Positions 18,404-25,900 of a DNA stretch of 64,000 nucleotides are shown here, one piece after another (within the stretch, counting starts at the first letter, position 1; each line of letters starts with the position of its first letter). The DNA is from Flavobacterium sp. Root186 (GTDB lineage: Bacteria; Bacteroidota; Bacteroidia; Flavobacteriales; Flavobacteriaceae), in NCBI RefSeq assembly GCF_001428525.1, contig NZ_LMHW01000012.1, positions 114 through 64,113 of the forward strand, read 5' to 3'. Under the pieces are notes generated by a model. That model was given only the letters and a program-made list of their open reading frames with translations, had not been told where the DNA came from and made no database searches. The position numbers were made by a program, and so were the translations under genes.

Positions 18404-20518
18404 GTGAATAAGTTTTTTTTATCTTTTGTTATCACCCTTTTTACTTTACTTGGTTTTGCACAGCAGACTAATGTAAAGCCTGATTTTACTTCAGAGCAGT
18501 TTCCTGTTTTTCCTCATTGTGAAAATCTTCGGGGTAAAAATTTAGAAAACTGTTTTTACAGAGAAGTGCAGAATTTTGTATATGATAATTTTCAAATTCC
18601 GGAAAACTTAAAACAAAATAATTACAAAGGAGAAGTAAAAGTGCTTTTTGAAGTTGATGCAAACGGTGAGTTTAAAGTAATTTATGTAAATGCAGCAGAT
18701 GATTTACTAGTTGAAGAAGCAAAACGTGTTTTTGGAAAATTCCCGAAAATAAAACCTTCAACTTATAACGGAAAACCGACTTATTCAAAATATACGATTT
18801 CAATTGATATTCCTTTAAAAAGTGCAGATCAGATTGCGGCAGAAGCTTTGGCAGCATCCGAAATTGAAAAGCCAATTGAAAAGCCAATGACAGAATTAGA
18901 TAGTATTGTATACAAAAAATACAATATGCCTGAATTTGAAAGTCATTTAAATATACCATTTTCTCATAGTTATTATGCGCAGTTTGACGGTGCAATGAAT
19001 CAGGTGGGGACTAATAATCATACTGCTTCAAAACCTTATACGTATACTGAGGTTTCAAAATATTACAATTTAAAGGCAGTAAACGAATCGCTTCAGAAAA
19101 AAGTTTCGGGCTGGTGGGGAAGAAAACTTTGGAATGAAAACCTTGTTCAGATTCAGGGTGAAGATTATTGGCTGGCACTAAACCCAATTCTTGATTTACA
19201 AATGGGAAAAGCGTCGGATCTTGATGCATCTTATTCGTATGTAAATACGCGTGCGCTTAATTTTAGAGGAGGTTTAGGAAAACAGATTAATTTTACCACA
19301 ACCATTTTTGAAAGTCAGGGAAGATTTGCAGGTTATTACAATGACTATGCAGAAACATTAAAACCTTCAGGAGGGAATCCGGCGATCATTCCGGGAATGG
19401 GAATTGCAAAACAATTTAAAACTGATGCTTACGATTTTCCTTTGGCGGAAGCCAATATTACTTTTGCGCCAAGTAAAATATTTGATTTGCAGTTAGGTTA
19501 CGGTAGAAATTTTATTGGAGACGGATATCGTTCATTACTTGAAACTGACGGAGCAAGTCCTTATCCATACTTTAAAATCAATACTACTTTCTGGAAAATT
19601 AAATATACCAATACTTATATGTGGCTTAAAGATGTTCGCCCAGATGTAACAGTTGACAGAACGTATGCAAGCAAATATATGGCAAACCATTATTTGAGTT
19701 GGAATGTTTCGAATAAACTGAATTTAGGTTTCTTTGAGTCAGTAGTTTGGACAGATACCAACAACAGAGGATTTGATGTTAACTTTGTAAATCCTATTAT
19801 TTTTTACCGTTCTGTTGAATTTGCCTCATCATCACGAAGTGGAAATGCGCTTTTAGGAATGACGTCTAAATACAAATGGAATAACAATGTCAATTTGTAC
19901 GCTCAGTTTTTATTAGATGAATTCTCGATTGGCGATATGAAGTCTGGAGACCAAAGCTGGAAAAATAAATTTGGTTACCAGTTAGGCGCTAAATATTATA
20001 ATGCTTTTCATGTAAAAGATTTGCTTTTACAATTAGAATACAATCACGTTCGCCCTTATGTGTATTCTCATAGTGATCCAATTACGAATTACGGTCATAA
20101 CAATCAAAGCATTGGACATCAATGGGGAGGGAACTTTGAAGAATTTATCGCAATTGGCCGTTACCATAAAGGACGTCTTTTTGCCGATGCTAAATTTACA
20201 GTTGGAAAAAGAGGTTTAGATTTTGATACCGCAGAAAACAGCTTTAATTATGGAGGAAATATCTATAAAGATTATGACGAAAATCGCCCATATGATACAG
20301 GTGTAAAAGTTGGTCAGGGAAATAAAACGAGTATTTTTATTGCTGATATTCAAGGTGGATATTTAATAAATCCGATCACAAATTTAAAATTTTTTGGAAG
20401 TTTTATTTACAGAAATTTTGATCCAACACAGGAAACGGCGACAACATTTAAGCAAAGTACGACCTGGTTTACTATTGGTTTACGCTCTGATATCTTTAAC
20501 TGGTATTTTGATTACTAG
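18404..20518 (+). CDS. remB: Gliding motility protein RemB, outer-membrane barrel with N-terminal TonB_C-like domain
   Basis: 704 residues from GTG 18404, signal peptide about 1-20 (LLGFAQQ). Residues about 34-139 look like a TonB C-terminal domain: VFPHCENL, a cysteine before the YREVQNFV helix, GEVKVLFEVDANGEFKVIYV, an EEAKRVFGKFPKIKPS helix, and YNGKPTYSKY. Residues about 170-704 are strand-rich and resemble Wzi-type capsule-associated barrels (AEANITFAPSKIFDLQLGYG, NRGFDVNFVNPIIFYRSVEF). I name it from its position four genes after sprA and its sequence character, as in F. johnsoniae, where RemB is linked to gliding. Its molecular role is not established. It probably shares a transcript with deoC. 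Confidence 0.82.
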   Translation: MNKFFLSFVITLFTLLGFAQQTNVKPDFTSEQFPVFPHCENLRGKNLENCFYREVQNFVYDNFQIPENLKQNNYKGEVKVLFEVDANGEFKVIYVNAADDLLVEEAKRVFGKFPKIKPSTYNGKPTYSKYTISIDIPLKSADQIAAEALAASEIEKPIEKPMTELDSIVYKKYNMPEFESHLNIPFSHSYYAQFDGAMNQVGTNNHTASKPYTYTEVSKYYNLKAVNESLQKKVSGWWGRKLWNENLVQIQGEDYWLALNPILDLQMGKASDLDASYSYVNTRALNFRGGLGKQINFTTTIFESQGRFAGYYNDYAETLKPSGGNPAIIPGMGIAKQFKTDAYDFPLAEANITFAPSKIFDLQLGYGRNFIGDGYRSLLETDGASPYPYFKINTTFWKIKYTNTYMWLKDVRPDVTVDRTYASKYMANHYLSWNVSNKLNLGFFESVVWTDTNNRGFDVNFVNPIIFYRSVEFASSSRSGNALLGMTSKYKWNNNVNLYAQFLLDEFSIGDMKSGDQSWKNKFGYQLGAKYYNAFHVKDLLLQLEYNHVRPYVYSHSDPITNYGHNNQSIGHQWGGNFEEFIAIGRYHKGRLFADAKFTVGKRGLDFDTAENSFNYGGNIYKDYDENRPYDTGVKVGQGNKTSIFIADIQGGYLINPITNLKFFGSFIYRNFDPTQETATTFKQSTTWFTIGLRSDIFNWYFDY

Positions 20519-20634
20519 AATTTTTAATAAGATTTTTCGAAATAATAGTGTTAAAGATTGGGAAGTTCTTATTTTGTAGAGGTTTTATTGGAAAAAATCT
20601 AATTTTAAAGTTCCAAATTCTATAATCTAATTTG

Positions 20635-20642
20635 TACATTTG
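20635..20642 (+). promoter_or_regulatory. -7 promoter element of the cytochrome oxidase gene block
   Basis: TACATTTG perfectly matches TAnnTTTG. It overlaps an in-frame TTG at 20632 and so excludes that codon as the ctaB start. Confidence 0.55.
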
Positions 20643-20676
20643 CAGCACTCAAAAAAAATATACAAAGACTACGGTA

Positions 20677-21579
20677 TTGAACGCTGCTAAAAATACAATT
20701 TCAATCAAATCAATATTTCTGGATTTCAAAGAGATAACTAAGGCCGGCTTGGCTATTAGTGTTTTGTTTTCTTCAATTGCCGGATATTTATTAGGAGTTA
20801 ATGACGAACATCCTTTTAAATGGAGTGTTTTGATTATTTTGTCAATTGGCGGCTATTGCATGGTTGGAGCTTCAAACGCTTTCAATCAGGTAATTGAAAA
20901 AGATATCGATTCTTTGATGGATCGAACAAAAAATCGTCCGGTTCCTTCCGGAAGAATGTCTCCCGTAACAGCATTAATTGTTGCAAGTCTGCTTACTATA
21001 ATAGGTATTGCATTGTTGTACACGATCAATGCAAAGTCGGCAATGTTTGCCGCAGTATCAATATTTTTATATACAAGCATATATACACCATTAAAAACCG
21101 TAACTTCATTGTCAGTTTTTGTTGGTGCTTTTCCCGGAGCAATTCCATTTATGTTAGGCTGGGTTGCGGCAACCGGAGAATTTGGTATCGAAGCCGGAAC
21201 ATTATTTTTAATTCAGTTTTTCTGGCAGTTTCCTCATTTTTGGGCCATTGGATGGTTTTTGTATGATGATTATGCAAAAGCAGGCATTTACATGCTTCCA
21301 ACCGGAAATAAAGATAGAAAAACAGCTTTGCAGGTTATTTTATATACGATTTGGTTAATTATAGCTTCTCTATTACCGGTTTTAGGATATACAGGGCAGT
21401 TATTTATTTCGCCAGTTGCAGCAGTTTTAGTGTTTTTACTAGGTTTATGGATGTTGTTTTATGCGGTGCGTTTGTACCAATTAAGAACACCAAAAGCTGC
21501 AAGAACATTAATGCTGGTAAGCGTATCGTATATTTCGTTACTGCAGATTGTATTTATAGTAGATAAATTTTTAAGATAG
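20677..21579 (+). CDS. ctaB: Protoheme IX farnesyltransferase (heme O synthase)
   Basis: About 300 residues from TTG 20677 (MNAAKNTISIKS). The longer frame from 20632 overlaps the promoter. It is a UbiA-family membrane prenyltransferase with the first Asp-rich motif NAFNQVIEKDIDSLMDRT, the family signature NRPVPSGRMSP, the WQFPHFWAIGWFLYDDY loop, and about eight or nine membrane segments. It adds a farnesyl group to heme b to make heme O, the first step towards the heme A of cytochrome oxidase. It opens an operon of oxidase genes, and the next gene begins 7 bases after its stop. Confidence 0.93.
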   Translation: MNAAKNTISIKSIFLDFKEITKAGLAISVLFSSIAGYLLGVNDEHPFKWSVLIILSIGGYCMVGASNAFNQVIEKDIDSLMDRTKNRPVPSGRMSPVTALIVASLLTIIGIALLYTINAKSAMFAAVSIFLYTSIYTPLKTVTSLSVFVGAFPGAIPFMLGWVAATGEFGIEAGTLFLIQFFWQFPHFWAIGWFLYDDYAKAGIYMLPTGNKDRKTALQVILYTIWLIIASLLPVLGYTGQLFISPVAAVLVFLLGLWMLFYAVRLYQLRTPKAARTLMLVSVSYISLLQIVFIVDKFLR

Positions 21580-21586
21580 TTATGTT

Positions 21587-22174
21587 ATGGAAATGACAAT
21601 TAAAGTAAGTGAAGAGCAGGTGCAGAAATCAAAATCAGCTAAACTGATTTTGTTATTCGCAATGGTAAGTATGACCATGATGTTTGCTGGTCTGGCCAGT
21701 GCATTTGTAGTAAGTAAATCAAGAGCAGACTGGTTGACGAATTTTCAAATACCAACTGCGTTTTATTTTAGTACAGCAGTTATTATTGCCTGTAGTGTTA
21801 CTTTTTATTTAGCAAAAAAAGCAATTGAAAAAGGAAACAGAAGTGCAACTTCTGCGTTTCTTTTAGGAACATTTGCTTTAGGAGTTCTATTTGTAATTTT
21901 GCAATTTAGAGGTTTCGGGCAAATTATCGAAAGCGGTTATTATATGACAGGACAAGGTAGTTCAATTACTACAACTTTCCTTTATGTAATAGCGCTTATG
22001 CACTTATTGCACTTGGCAGGCGGATTAATTTCGCTTTTAATTATAATTTATAATCATTTTAAACAAAAATACAATCCGACTCAAACTCTTGGTATAGAAC
22101 TAGGTGCGATGTATTGGCACTTTTTGGATTTATTATGGGTATTATTATTTTTATTTTTATATTTCTTTAAATAA
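21587..22174 (+). CDS. Cytochrome c oxidase subunit III family protein (shorter copy)
   Basis: 195 residues with five transmembrane segments and the subunit III signature near the C-terminus (LMHLLHLAGGLISLL, ELGAMYWHFLDLLWVLLF). Subunit III is a non-catalytic membrane subunit of heme-copper oxidases. It lies between ctaB and a second, longer subunit III-like gene. Such pairs are common in Bacteroidota oxidase operons, and both may be in one complex. A second ATG lies two codons downstream (21593), so the exact start is open. Confidence 0.9.
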   Translation: MEMTIKVSEEQVQKSKSAKLILLFAMVSMTMMFAGLASAFVVSKSRADWLTNFQIPTAFYFSTAVIIACSVTFYLAKKAIEKGNRSATSAFLLGTFALGVLFVILQFRGFGQIIESGYYMTGQGSSITTTFLYVIALMHLLHLAGGLISLLIIIYNHFKQKYNPTQTLGIELGAMYWHFLDLLWVLLFLFLYFFK

Positions 22175-22184
22175 GAAAAAAACG

Positions 22185-22192
22185 TAAATTTG
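22185..22192 (+). promoter_or_regulatory. Internal -7 promoter element before the longer subunit III gene
   Basis: TAAATTTG matches TAnnTTTG and sits 24 bases before the start at 22217, so the two downstream oxidase genes may also be transcribed separately. Confidence 0.4.
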
Positions 22193-22216
22193 GGAACTTT
22201 TTAACGAATATCTTTT

Positions 22217-23203
22217 ATGGAAGCGACAGTTACTACTGCAAATAACGACGAAAAAACTTGGGGAGGCGGTGAGCATAGCCAGCCACTAGGAGCAAGTTAT
22301 GGTAAAATGATGATGTGGTTTTTTATCGTATCAGATGCCTTGACATTCTCTGGATTTTTAGGTGCTTACGGTTTTTCTAGATTTAAATTTATTGAAACAT
22401 GGCCATTGGCTGACGAAGTGTTTACTCACTTTCCTTTTATGCATGGTGTTTCGGCTCCTATGTATTATGTAGCCTTAATGACTTTTATCTTGATTTTCTC
22501 ATCTGTAACAATGGTTTTGGCTGTTGATGCAGGTCACCAATTAAAGAAATCAAAAGTTGCTGTGTACATGTTCTTAACTATTATTGGAGGTTTAATTTTC
22601 GTTGGTTCTCAAGCTTGGGAGTGGAAAAACTTCATTAAAGGAGAATACGGTGCAGTTGAAACTAAAGGTGGAAGTTTATTGCAGTTTGTTAAAGCAGATG
22701 GAACAAGAGTTGCTCTTGCAGATTTTGCAGTAAAATTGCCAGAACAAAGAGAAGAATTAACAAGAAGCCATGCAACTTGGTTTGTTCAGGATGCAGAGAC
22801 ACAGCCAACGTATACTGTTGCTGAAATTCAGGCAGGTTTTAAAGCACACCCTGATGTATTAATCAGAACTGAAAAACTTGATGCGCATAAGAAAAAAACT
22901 GTTTTAAGTAGAGCAGAATCTGAAGCTCGTTTAGTTGACGCAAAATATGTAGTAGAAGGAGCAAACTTAACTAGAAATGAATACGGAAGTAAACTATTCG
23001 CTGATTTCTTCTTCTTCATCACAGGATTCCACGGATTCCACGTATTTTCTGGAGTTATCATTAATATCATTATTTTCTTTAATGTATTATTAGGAACTTA
23101 CGAGAAAAGAAGAAGCTACGAAATGGTAGAGAAAGTTGGTTTATACTGGCACTTTGTAGATTTAGTTTGGGTATTTGTATTTACAGTTTTCTACTTAGTT
23201 TAA
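22217..23203 (+). CDS. Cytochrome c oxidase subunit III with a large inserted soluble segment
   Basis: 328 residues. Ordinary subunit III features are present: DALTFSGFLGAYGFSRF, GSQAWEW (about residues 130-136), ITGFHGFHVFSGVI (about 264-277) and GLYWHFVDLVWVFVF at the end. Between GSQAWEW and the TGFHGFHV helix lies a hydrophilic insert of about 95 extra residues (about 137-250), rich in charged residues and predicted to lie outside the membrane. This makes it clearly longer than its neighbour and a normal bacterial subunit III. It belongs to the oxidase operon with the subunit IV gene 18 bases downstream. Confidence 0.9.
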   Translation: MEATVTTANNDEKTWGGGEHSQPLGASYGKMMMWFFIVSDALTFSGFLGAYGFSRFKFIETWPLADEVFTHFPFMHGVSAPMYYVALMTFILIFSSVTMVLAVDAGHQLKKSKVAVYMFLTIIGGLIFVGSQAWEWKNFIKGEYGAVETKGGSLLQFVKADGTRVALADFAVKLPEQREELTRSHATWFVQDAETQPTYTVAEIQAGFKAHPDVLIRTEKLDAHKKKTVLSRAESEARLVDAKYVVEGANLTRNEYGSKLFADFFFFITGFHGFHVFSGVIINIIIFFNVLLGTYEKRRSYEMVEKVGLYWHFVDLVWVFVFTVFYLV

Positions 23204-23221
23204 TTTAAGATTTTAATTATT

Positions 23222-23572
23222 ATGTCACACGAGCACGTATCAAATACAAAAAGAATCTGGTTTGTTTTTGCATTACTATCAGTAGTAACTACAGTAGAAG
23301 TTATCCTTGGTATTTTAAAACCAGAATCATTAGAGTTTACACATTTTGTTGGTTTGAATTTGTTAAACTGGATATTTTATATCTTAACAATATTCAAAGC
23401 TTATTATATTGTATGGGCATTCATGCACATGGAAGGTGAAAAAAGCAGCCTTAGATGGTCTGTTGTATCACCAGTTATTTTCCTAGTATTATATTTATTG
23501 TTCATCTTGTTGACAGAAGGACACTATATTTATGGGGTTTTTAAAGATTCTACTATTAAATGGAATTTTTAA
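23222..23572 (+). CDS. Cytochrome c oxidase subunit IV family protein
   Basis: 116 residues with three membrane segments and the bacterial subunit IV (COX4_pro/CyoD-like) pattern: KRIWFVFALLSVVTTVEVIL, LTIFKAYYIVWAFMHMEGE and FLVLYLLFILLTEGHYIYG. It is a small non-catalytic subunit stabilising the oxidase. It is the last structural gene before the hairpin terminator at 23593. Confidence 0.9.
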   Translation: MSHEHVSNTKRIWFVFALLSVVTTVEVILGILKPESLEFTHFVGLNLLNWIFYILTIFKAYYIVWAFMHMEGEKSSLRWSVVSPVIFLVLYLLFILLTEGHYIYGVFKDSTIKWNF

Positions 23573-23592
23573 CATGATATTAATTCGAAAAG

Positions 23593-23618
23593 AAGCTCCG
23601 TTTAACGGAGCTTTTTTT
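23593..23618 (+). terminator. Terminator of the oxidase subunit operon
   Basis: Stem AAGCTCCGT / ACGGAGCTT with loop TTA, then seven T, 20 bases after the subunit IV stop. Confidence 0.9.
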
Positions 23619-23625
23619 ATTTTTG
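23618..23625 (+). promoter_or_regulatory. -7 promoter element of the SCO-like gene set
   Basis: TATTTTTG matches TAnnTTTG. It begins at the end of the terminator T-run and lies 25 bases before the start at 23651. Confidence 0.5.
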
Positions 23626-23650
23626 TACCTCAATAACTTCCGTTAAAACA

Positions 23651-24307
23651 ATGAAAAAAAATATAGTTCTTTTTGTGCTTTTTGTTTTACCCATTGTAGC
23701 CTATTTGTTTTTTGCTTCAGGTGTAAATAGTTTTACAAAACTTCCCATTATTACCCCCAAAATTGCTGACTTTGGAAACTGGAAATCTCTCGACGGCAAA
23801 AAAGTTTCTTTAGATAAAAAAATTACTGTTTTAGGTTTTTCCGGTTCTGATATTTTAGAGAATAGAGGAAACTACTTTAATCTTAATGAAAAAATCTACA
23901 AACGCTACCACGGTTTCGAAGATCTTCAGTTTGTAGTAATCTGCCCTCTAGGAACAGAAAATGAAGCTCAAAAGCTTGTTGATGCCCTTAAACCTTTTAC
24001 AGATGTTTCTGGGTGGGATTTTGTTTTTGCTTCACCAGATGATATTCAGGCATTTTATAACCAATTACATTTAAAAGGAAAACTGGATGATAAACTAGGT
24101 ACATCAAATGTTTTCATTGTAGATAAAGAACGAAACTTAAGAGGCCGTAAAGGCGGAAATATAGATAAAAAAGACGAATACAAAGAAGGATACGATACTT
24201 TTCATCCATCTGAATTGAGTAATGAAATGCTGGATGATTTTAAAATCATTTTGTATGAATATCGTGCCGCTCTTAAAAAGAACCATAACGCTACTAAACA
24301 ACTTTAA
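23651..24307 (+). CDS. Membrane-anchored thioredoxin-fold protein lacking the SCO copper cysteines
   Basis: 218 residues. One N-terminal membrane anchor (about 5-25) is followed by a soluble domain with the strand order of thioredoxin/SCO proteins (KKITVLGFSGSDILENRG, FEDLQFVVICPL, TSNVFIVDKERNLRGRKGG). Unlike the next gene it has no CxxxC motif; the only cysteine I see is in VVICPL. It therefore cannot bind copper or do disulfide chemistry like SCO. It sits 12 bases upstream of a normal SCO gene, so a partner role in cytochrome oxidase assembly is inferred. Confidence 0.7.
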   Translation: MKKNIVLFVLFVLPIVAYLFFASGVNSFTKLPIITPKIADFGNWKSLDGKKVSLDKKITVLGFSGSDILENRGNYFNLNEKIYKRYHGFEDLQFVVICPLGTENEAQKLVDALKPFTDVSGWDFVFASPDDIQAFYNQLHLKGKLDDKLGTSNVFIVDKERNLRGRKGGNIDKKDEYKEGYDTFHPSELSNEMLDDFKIILYEYRAALKKNHNATKQL

Positions 24308-24319
24308 AAATTACTTACA

Positions 24320-25006
24320 ATGAAGAATAAATCATACATAGGAATATCATTTGTTATCTTGATTTTTGGGATTATTTTTGTGCCTCAGATCGTGGATAGA
24401 ATTAAAAATGGTGAAGTTGTTAAGGGAAAAGGCTTGGATAATGTAAGTTCTAAAAATGCTAAAGGCGATTCAAAATTAGTAACGATTGGAGCAGCTCCAA
24501 AATTTGAATTGACAAATCAGGATAATGTTAAAATATCCAATGCAACCTATAAAGGAAAAGTGTATGTTTTAGAATTCTTCTTTACAACTTGTCCGTCAAT
24601 CTGCCCGAAGATGAATATGAGCATGCTGGAAATTGAAAAAACATTTTTTGGCAATCCTAATTTCGGAATTGTTTCTATTACCATTGATCCTACTCATGAT
24701 ACGCCAGCGGTTTTAAAAGATCATGCAAAATTATTAGGAGTAAAATCTTCTACCTGGAATTTTTTAACCGGAGACAGAGCTACAATTATGGATTTGTCGA
24801 ACAAAGGTTTTAATCTTTATGCAGGAGAAAATTCAAAAGTAAGCGGTGGATTTGAACATTCTGGATTATTTGCTTTGATTGACAAAGATGGAAACATCCG
24901 ATGCCGAAAAGATGAATTTGGAAACCCAAATATTTACTATGATGGGTTAGATAAAAAAGGCGTTAGAGAGATTCAAGAAGATATTAAAATACTATTAGAA
25001 GAATAA
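24320..25006 (+). CDS. SCO1/SenC family copper chaperone
   Basis: 228 residues: N-terminal membrane anchor (about 5-24), then a thioredoxin fold with the copper-binding TTCPSICPKM (CxxxC) and a distal histidine in FEHSGLFALID. SCO proteins deliver copper to, or reduce the cysteines of, the CuA site of cytochrome oxidase subunit II, from the periplasmic side of the inner membrane. It follows the cysteine-poor relative and precedes the DUF420 gene by 2 bases, forming an oxidase assembly unit. Confidence 0.93.
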   Translation: MKNKSYIGISFVILIFGIIFVPQIVDRIKNGEVVKGKGLDNVSSKNAKGDSKLVTIGAAPKFELTNQDNVKISNATYKGKVYVLEFFFTTCPSICPKMNMSMLEIEKTFFGNPNFGIVSITIDPTHDTPAVLKDHAKLLGVKSSTWNFLTGDRATIMDLSNKGFNLYAGENSKVSGGFEHSGLFALIDKDGNIRCRKDEFGNPNIYYDGLDKKGVREIQEDIKILLEE

Positions 25007-25008
25007 AA

Positions 25009-25590
25009 ATGGAAGATCATTCATTAGAAAAAAAATACAATAAATACATAATTGCTGTTTCGATTGTTATACCGGTACTCGTAGGGATTCTTTTTGCAAT
25101 CAAATTAAAAGATTTTGGAATCAATGTAGAACCGCTTTCATTTTTACCTCCAATTTATGCTTCTACAAATGGTCTTACAGCGATTGTTTTAGTTGCAGCG
25201 GTAATTGCCGTTAAAAACGGAAAACTTAAACTGCACGAACGTTTAATGACTTTTGCAATTGCTTTGTCTTTGGCTTTTTTGGCCATGTATGTTGCGTACC
25301 ATATGACTGCTGACTCTACTAAATTTGGTGATGTAAATCATGACGGAATTTTAGATGCAGTTGAAAAAGCTAAAATTGGTGCTGTTAGATATTTATATGC
25401 TTTTATTTTAATCACACATATTCTTTTATCAATTATAATTATCCCGTTTGTATTGGTAACATATGTAAGAGCACTTGCAAAGCGTTTTGATAAACACAAA
25501 AAAATAGCTAAAATAACATTCCCGCTTTGGTTATATGTTGCGGTAACAGGTGTTGTAGTTTATTTAATGATTTCTCCTTATTATGCATAA
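25009..25590 (+). CDS. DUF420 membrane protein with an EF-hand-like loop (cytochrome oxidase assembly, CtaM-like)
   Basis: 193 residues with five predicted membrane segments and the DUF420 histidines (KLHERLMTFAI, AYHMTADST, ILITHILLSIII). DUF420 includes CtaM of Gram-positive bacteria, needed for aa3 oxidase maturation. Between segments lies an unusual loop, DVNHDGILDAVE (residues 108-119), with the canonical EF-hand calcium ligands at positions 1, 3, 5, 9 and 12 and glycine at 6. The gene overlaps or abuts its neighbours in the SCO unit, so oxidase assembly is the likely role. Calcium binding is inferred from the motif. Confidence 0.88.
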   Translation: MEDHSLEKKYNKYIIAVSIVIPVLVGILFAIKLKDFGINVEPLSFLPPIYASTNGLTAIVLVAAVIAVKNGKLKLHERLMTFAIALSLAFLAMYVAYHMTADSTKFGDVNHDGILDAVEKAKIGAVRYLYAFILITHILLSIIIIPFVLVTYVRALAKRFDKHKKIAKITFPLWLYVAVTGVVVYLMISPYYA

Positions 25591-25645
25591 ATTAGAAAAT
25601 AGAACAAAGAATAAAGAACAAAGAATTCAAGAAAATAGCAATAAT

Positions 25646-25885
25646 ATGAAAAACTTTTTTTCGTCAAAGTATATCTATATTCTATTCTCTATATTCTATT
25701 CTCTGAGTACAAACGCCCAATGTGCTATGTGCCGCGCCGCACTTGCAGGAGATTCTAACATAAAAAAAGCAGAAGCTGTAAATGACGGAATCGTTTTTTT
25801 AATGATAATTCCGTATTTACTTGTAGCCATAATTGGTTTTCTTATTTATAAGATGTACCGATCTAAAAAGAAAAATGCAGTATAA
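25646..25885 (+). CDS. Mini membrane protein with CxxC motif at the end of the SCO unit
   Basis: 79 residues from ATG 25646. The longer frame from 25583 begins with a low-complexity, lysine- and asparagine-rich stretch and is less likely. A signal-peptide-like N-terminus (about 1-25, ending TNAQ) is followed by CAMCRAALAGD and a single membrane helix (FLMIIPYLLVAIIGFLIY) with a basic tail. The CxxC would face the periplasm. No family name is recalled. Its position behind SCO and DUF420 suggests a metal or thiol role in oxidase assembly. It ends inside a bidirectional terminator. Confidence 0.75.
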   Translation: MKNFFSSKYIYILFSIFYSLSTNAQCAMCRAALAGDSNIKKAEAVNDGIVFLMIIPYLLVAIIGFLIYKMYRSKKKNAV

Positions 25886-25900
25886 TATACTGCATTTTTT
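25871..25900. terminator. Bidirectional terminator between convergent genes
   Basis: A 13-bp perfect stem (AAAAATGCAGTAT / ATACTGCATTTTT) with a 3-base loop, T-run on both strands. It overlaps the mini-protein stop and faces the DUF4403 gene. Confidence 0.88.

Noticed and set aside
20394..20579. A 61-residue plus-strand frame over the end of remB
   Set aside because: It is the shifted frame of remB and has no sequence character of its own.
25583..25645. N-terminal extension of the CxxC mini-protein
   Set aside because: The extra 21 residues are low-complexity Lys/Asn/Gln and would displace the signal peptide from the N-terminus.
25600..25720. Short ATTCTATTCTC and AAAGAATAAAGAACAAAGAA phrases as a microsatellite or CRISPR-like array
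   Set aside because: Only two or three imperfect units, with no regular spacing, partly coding.
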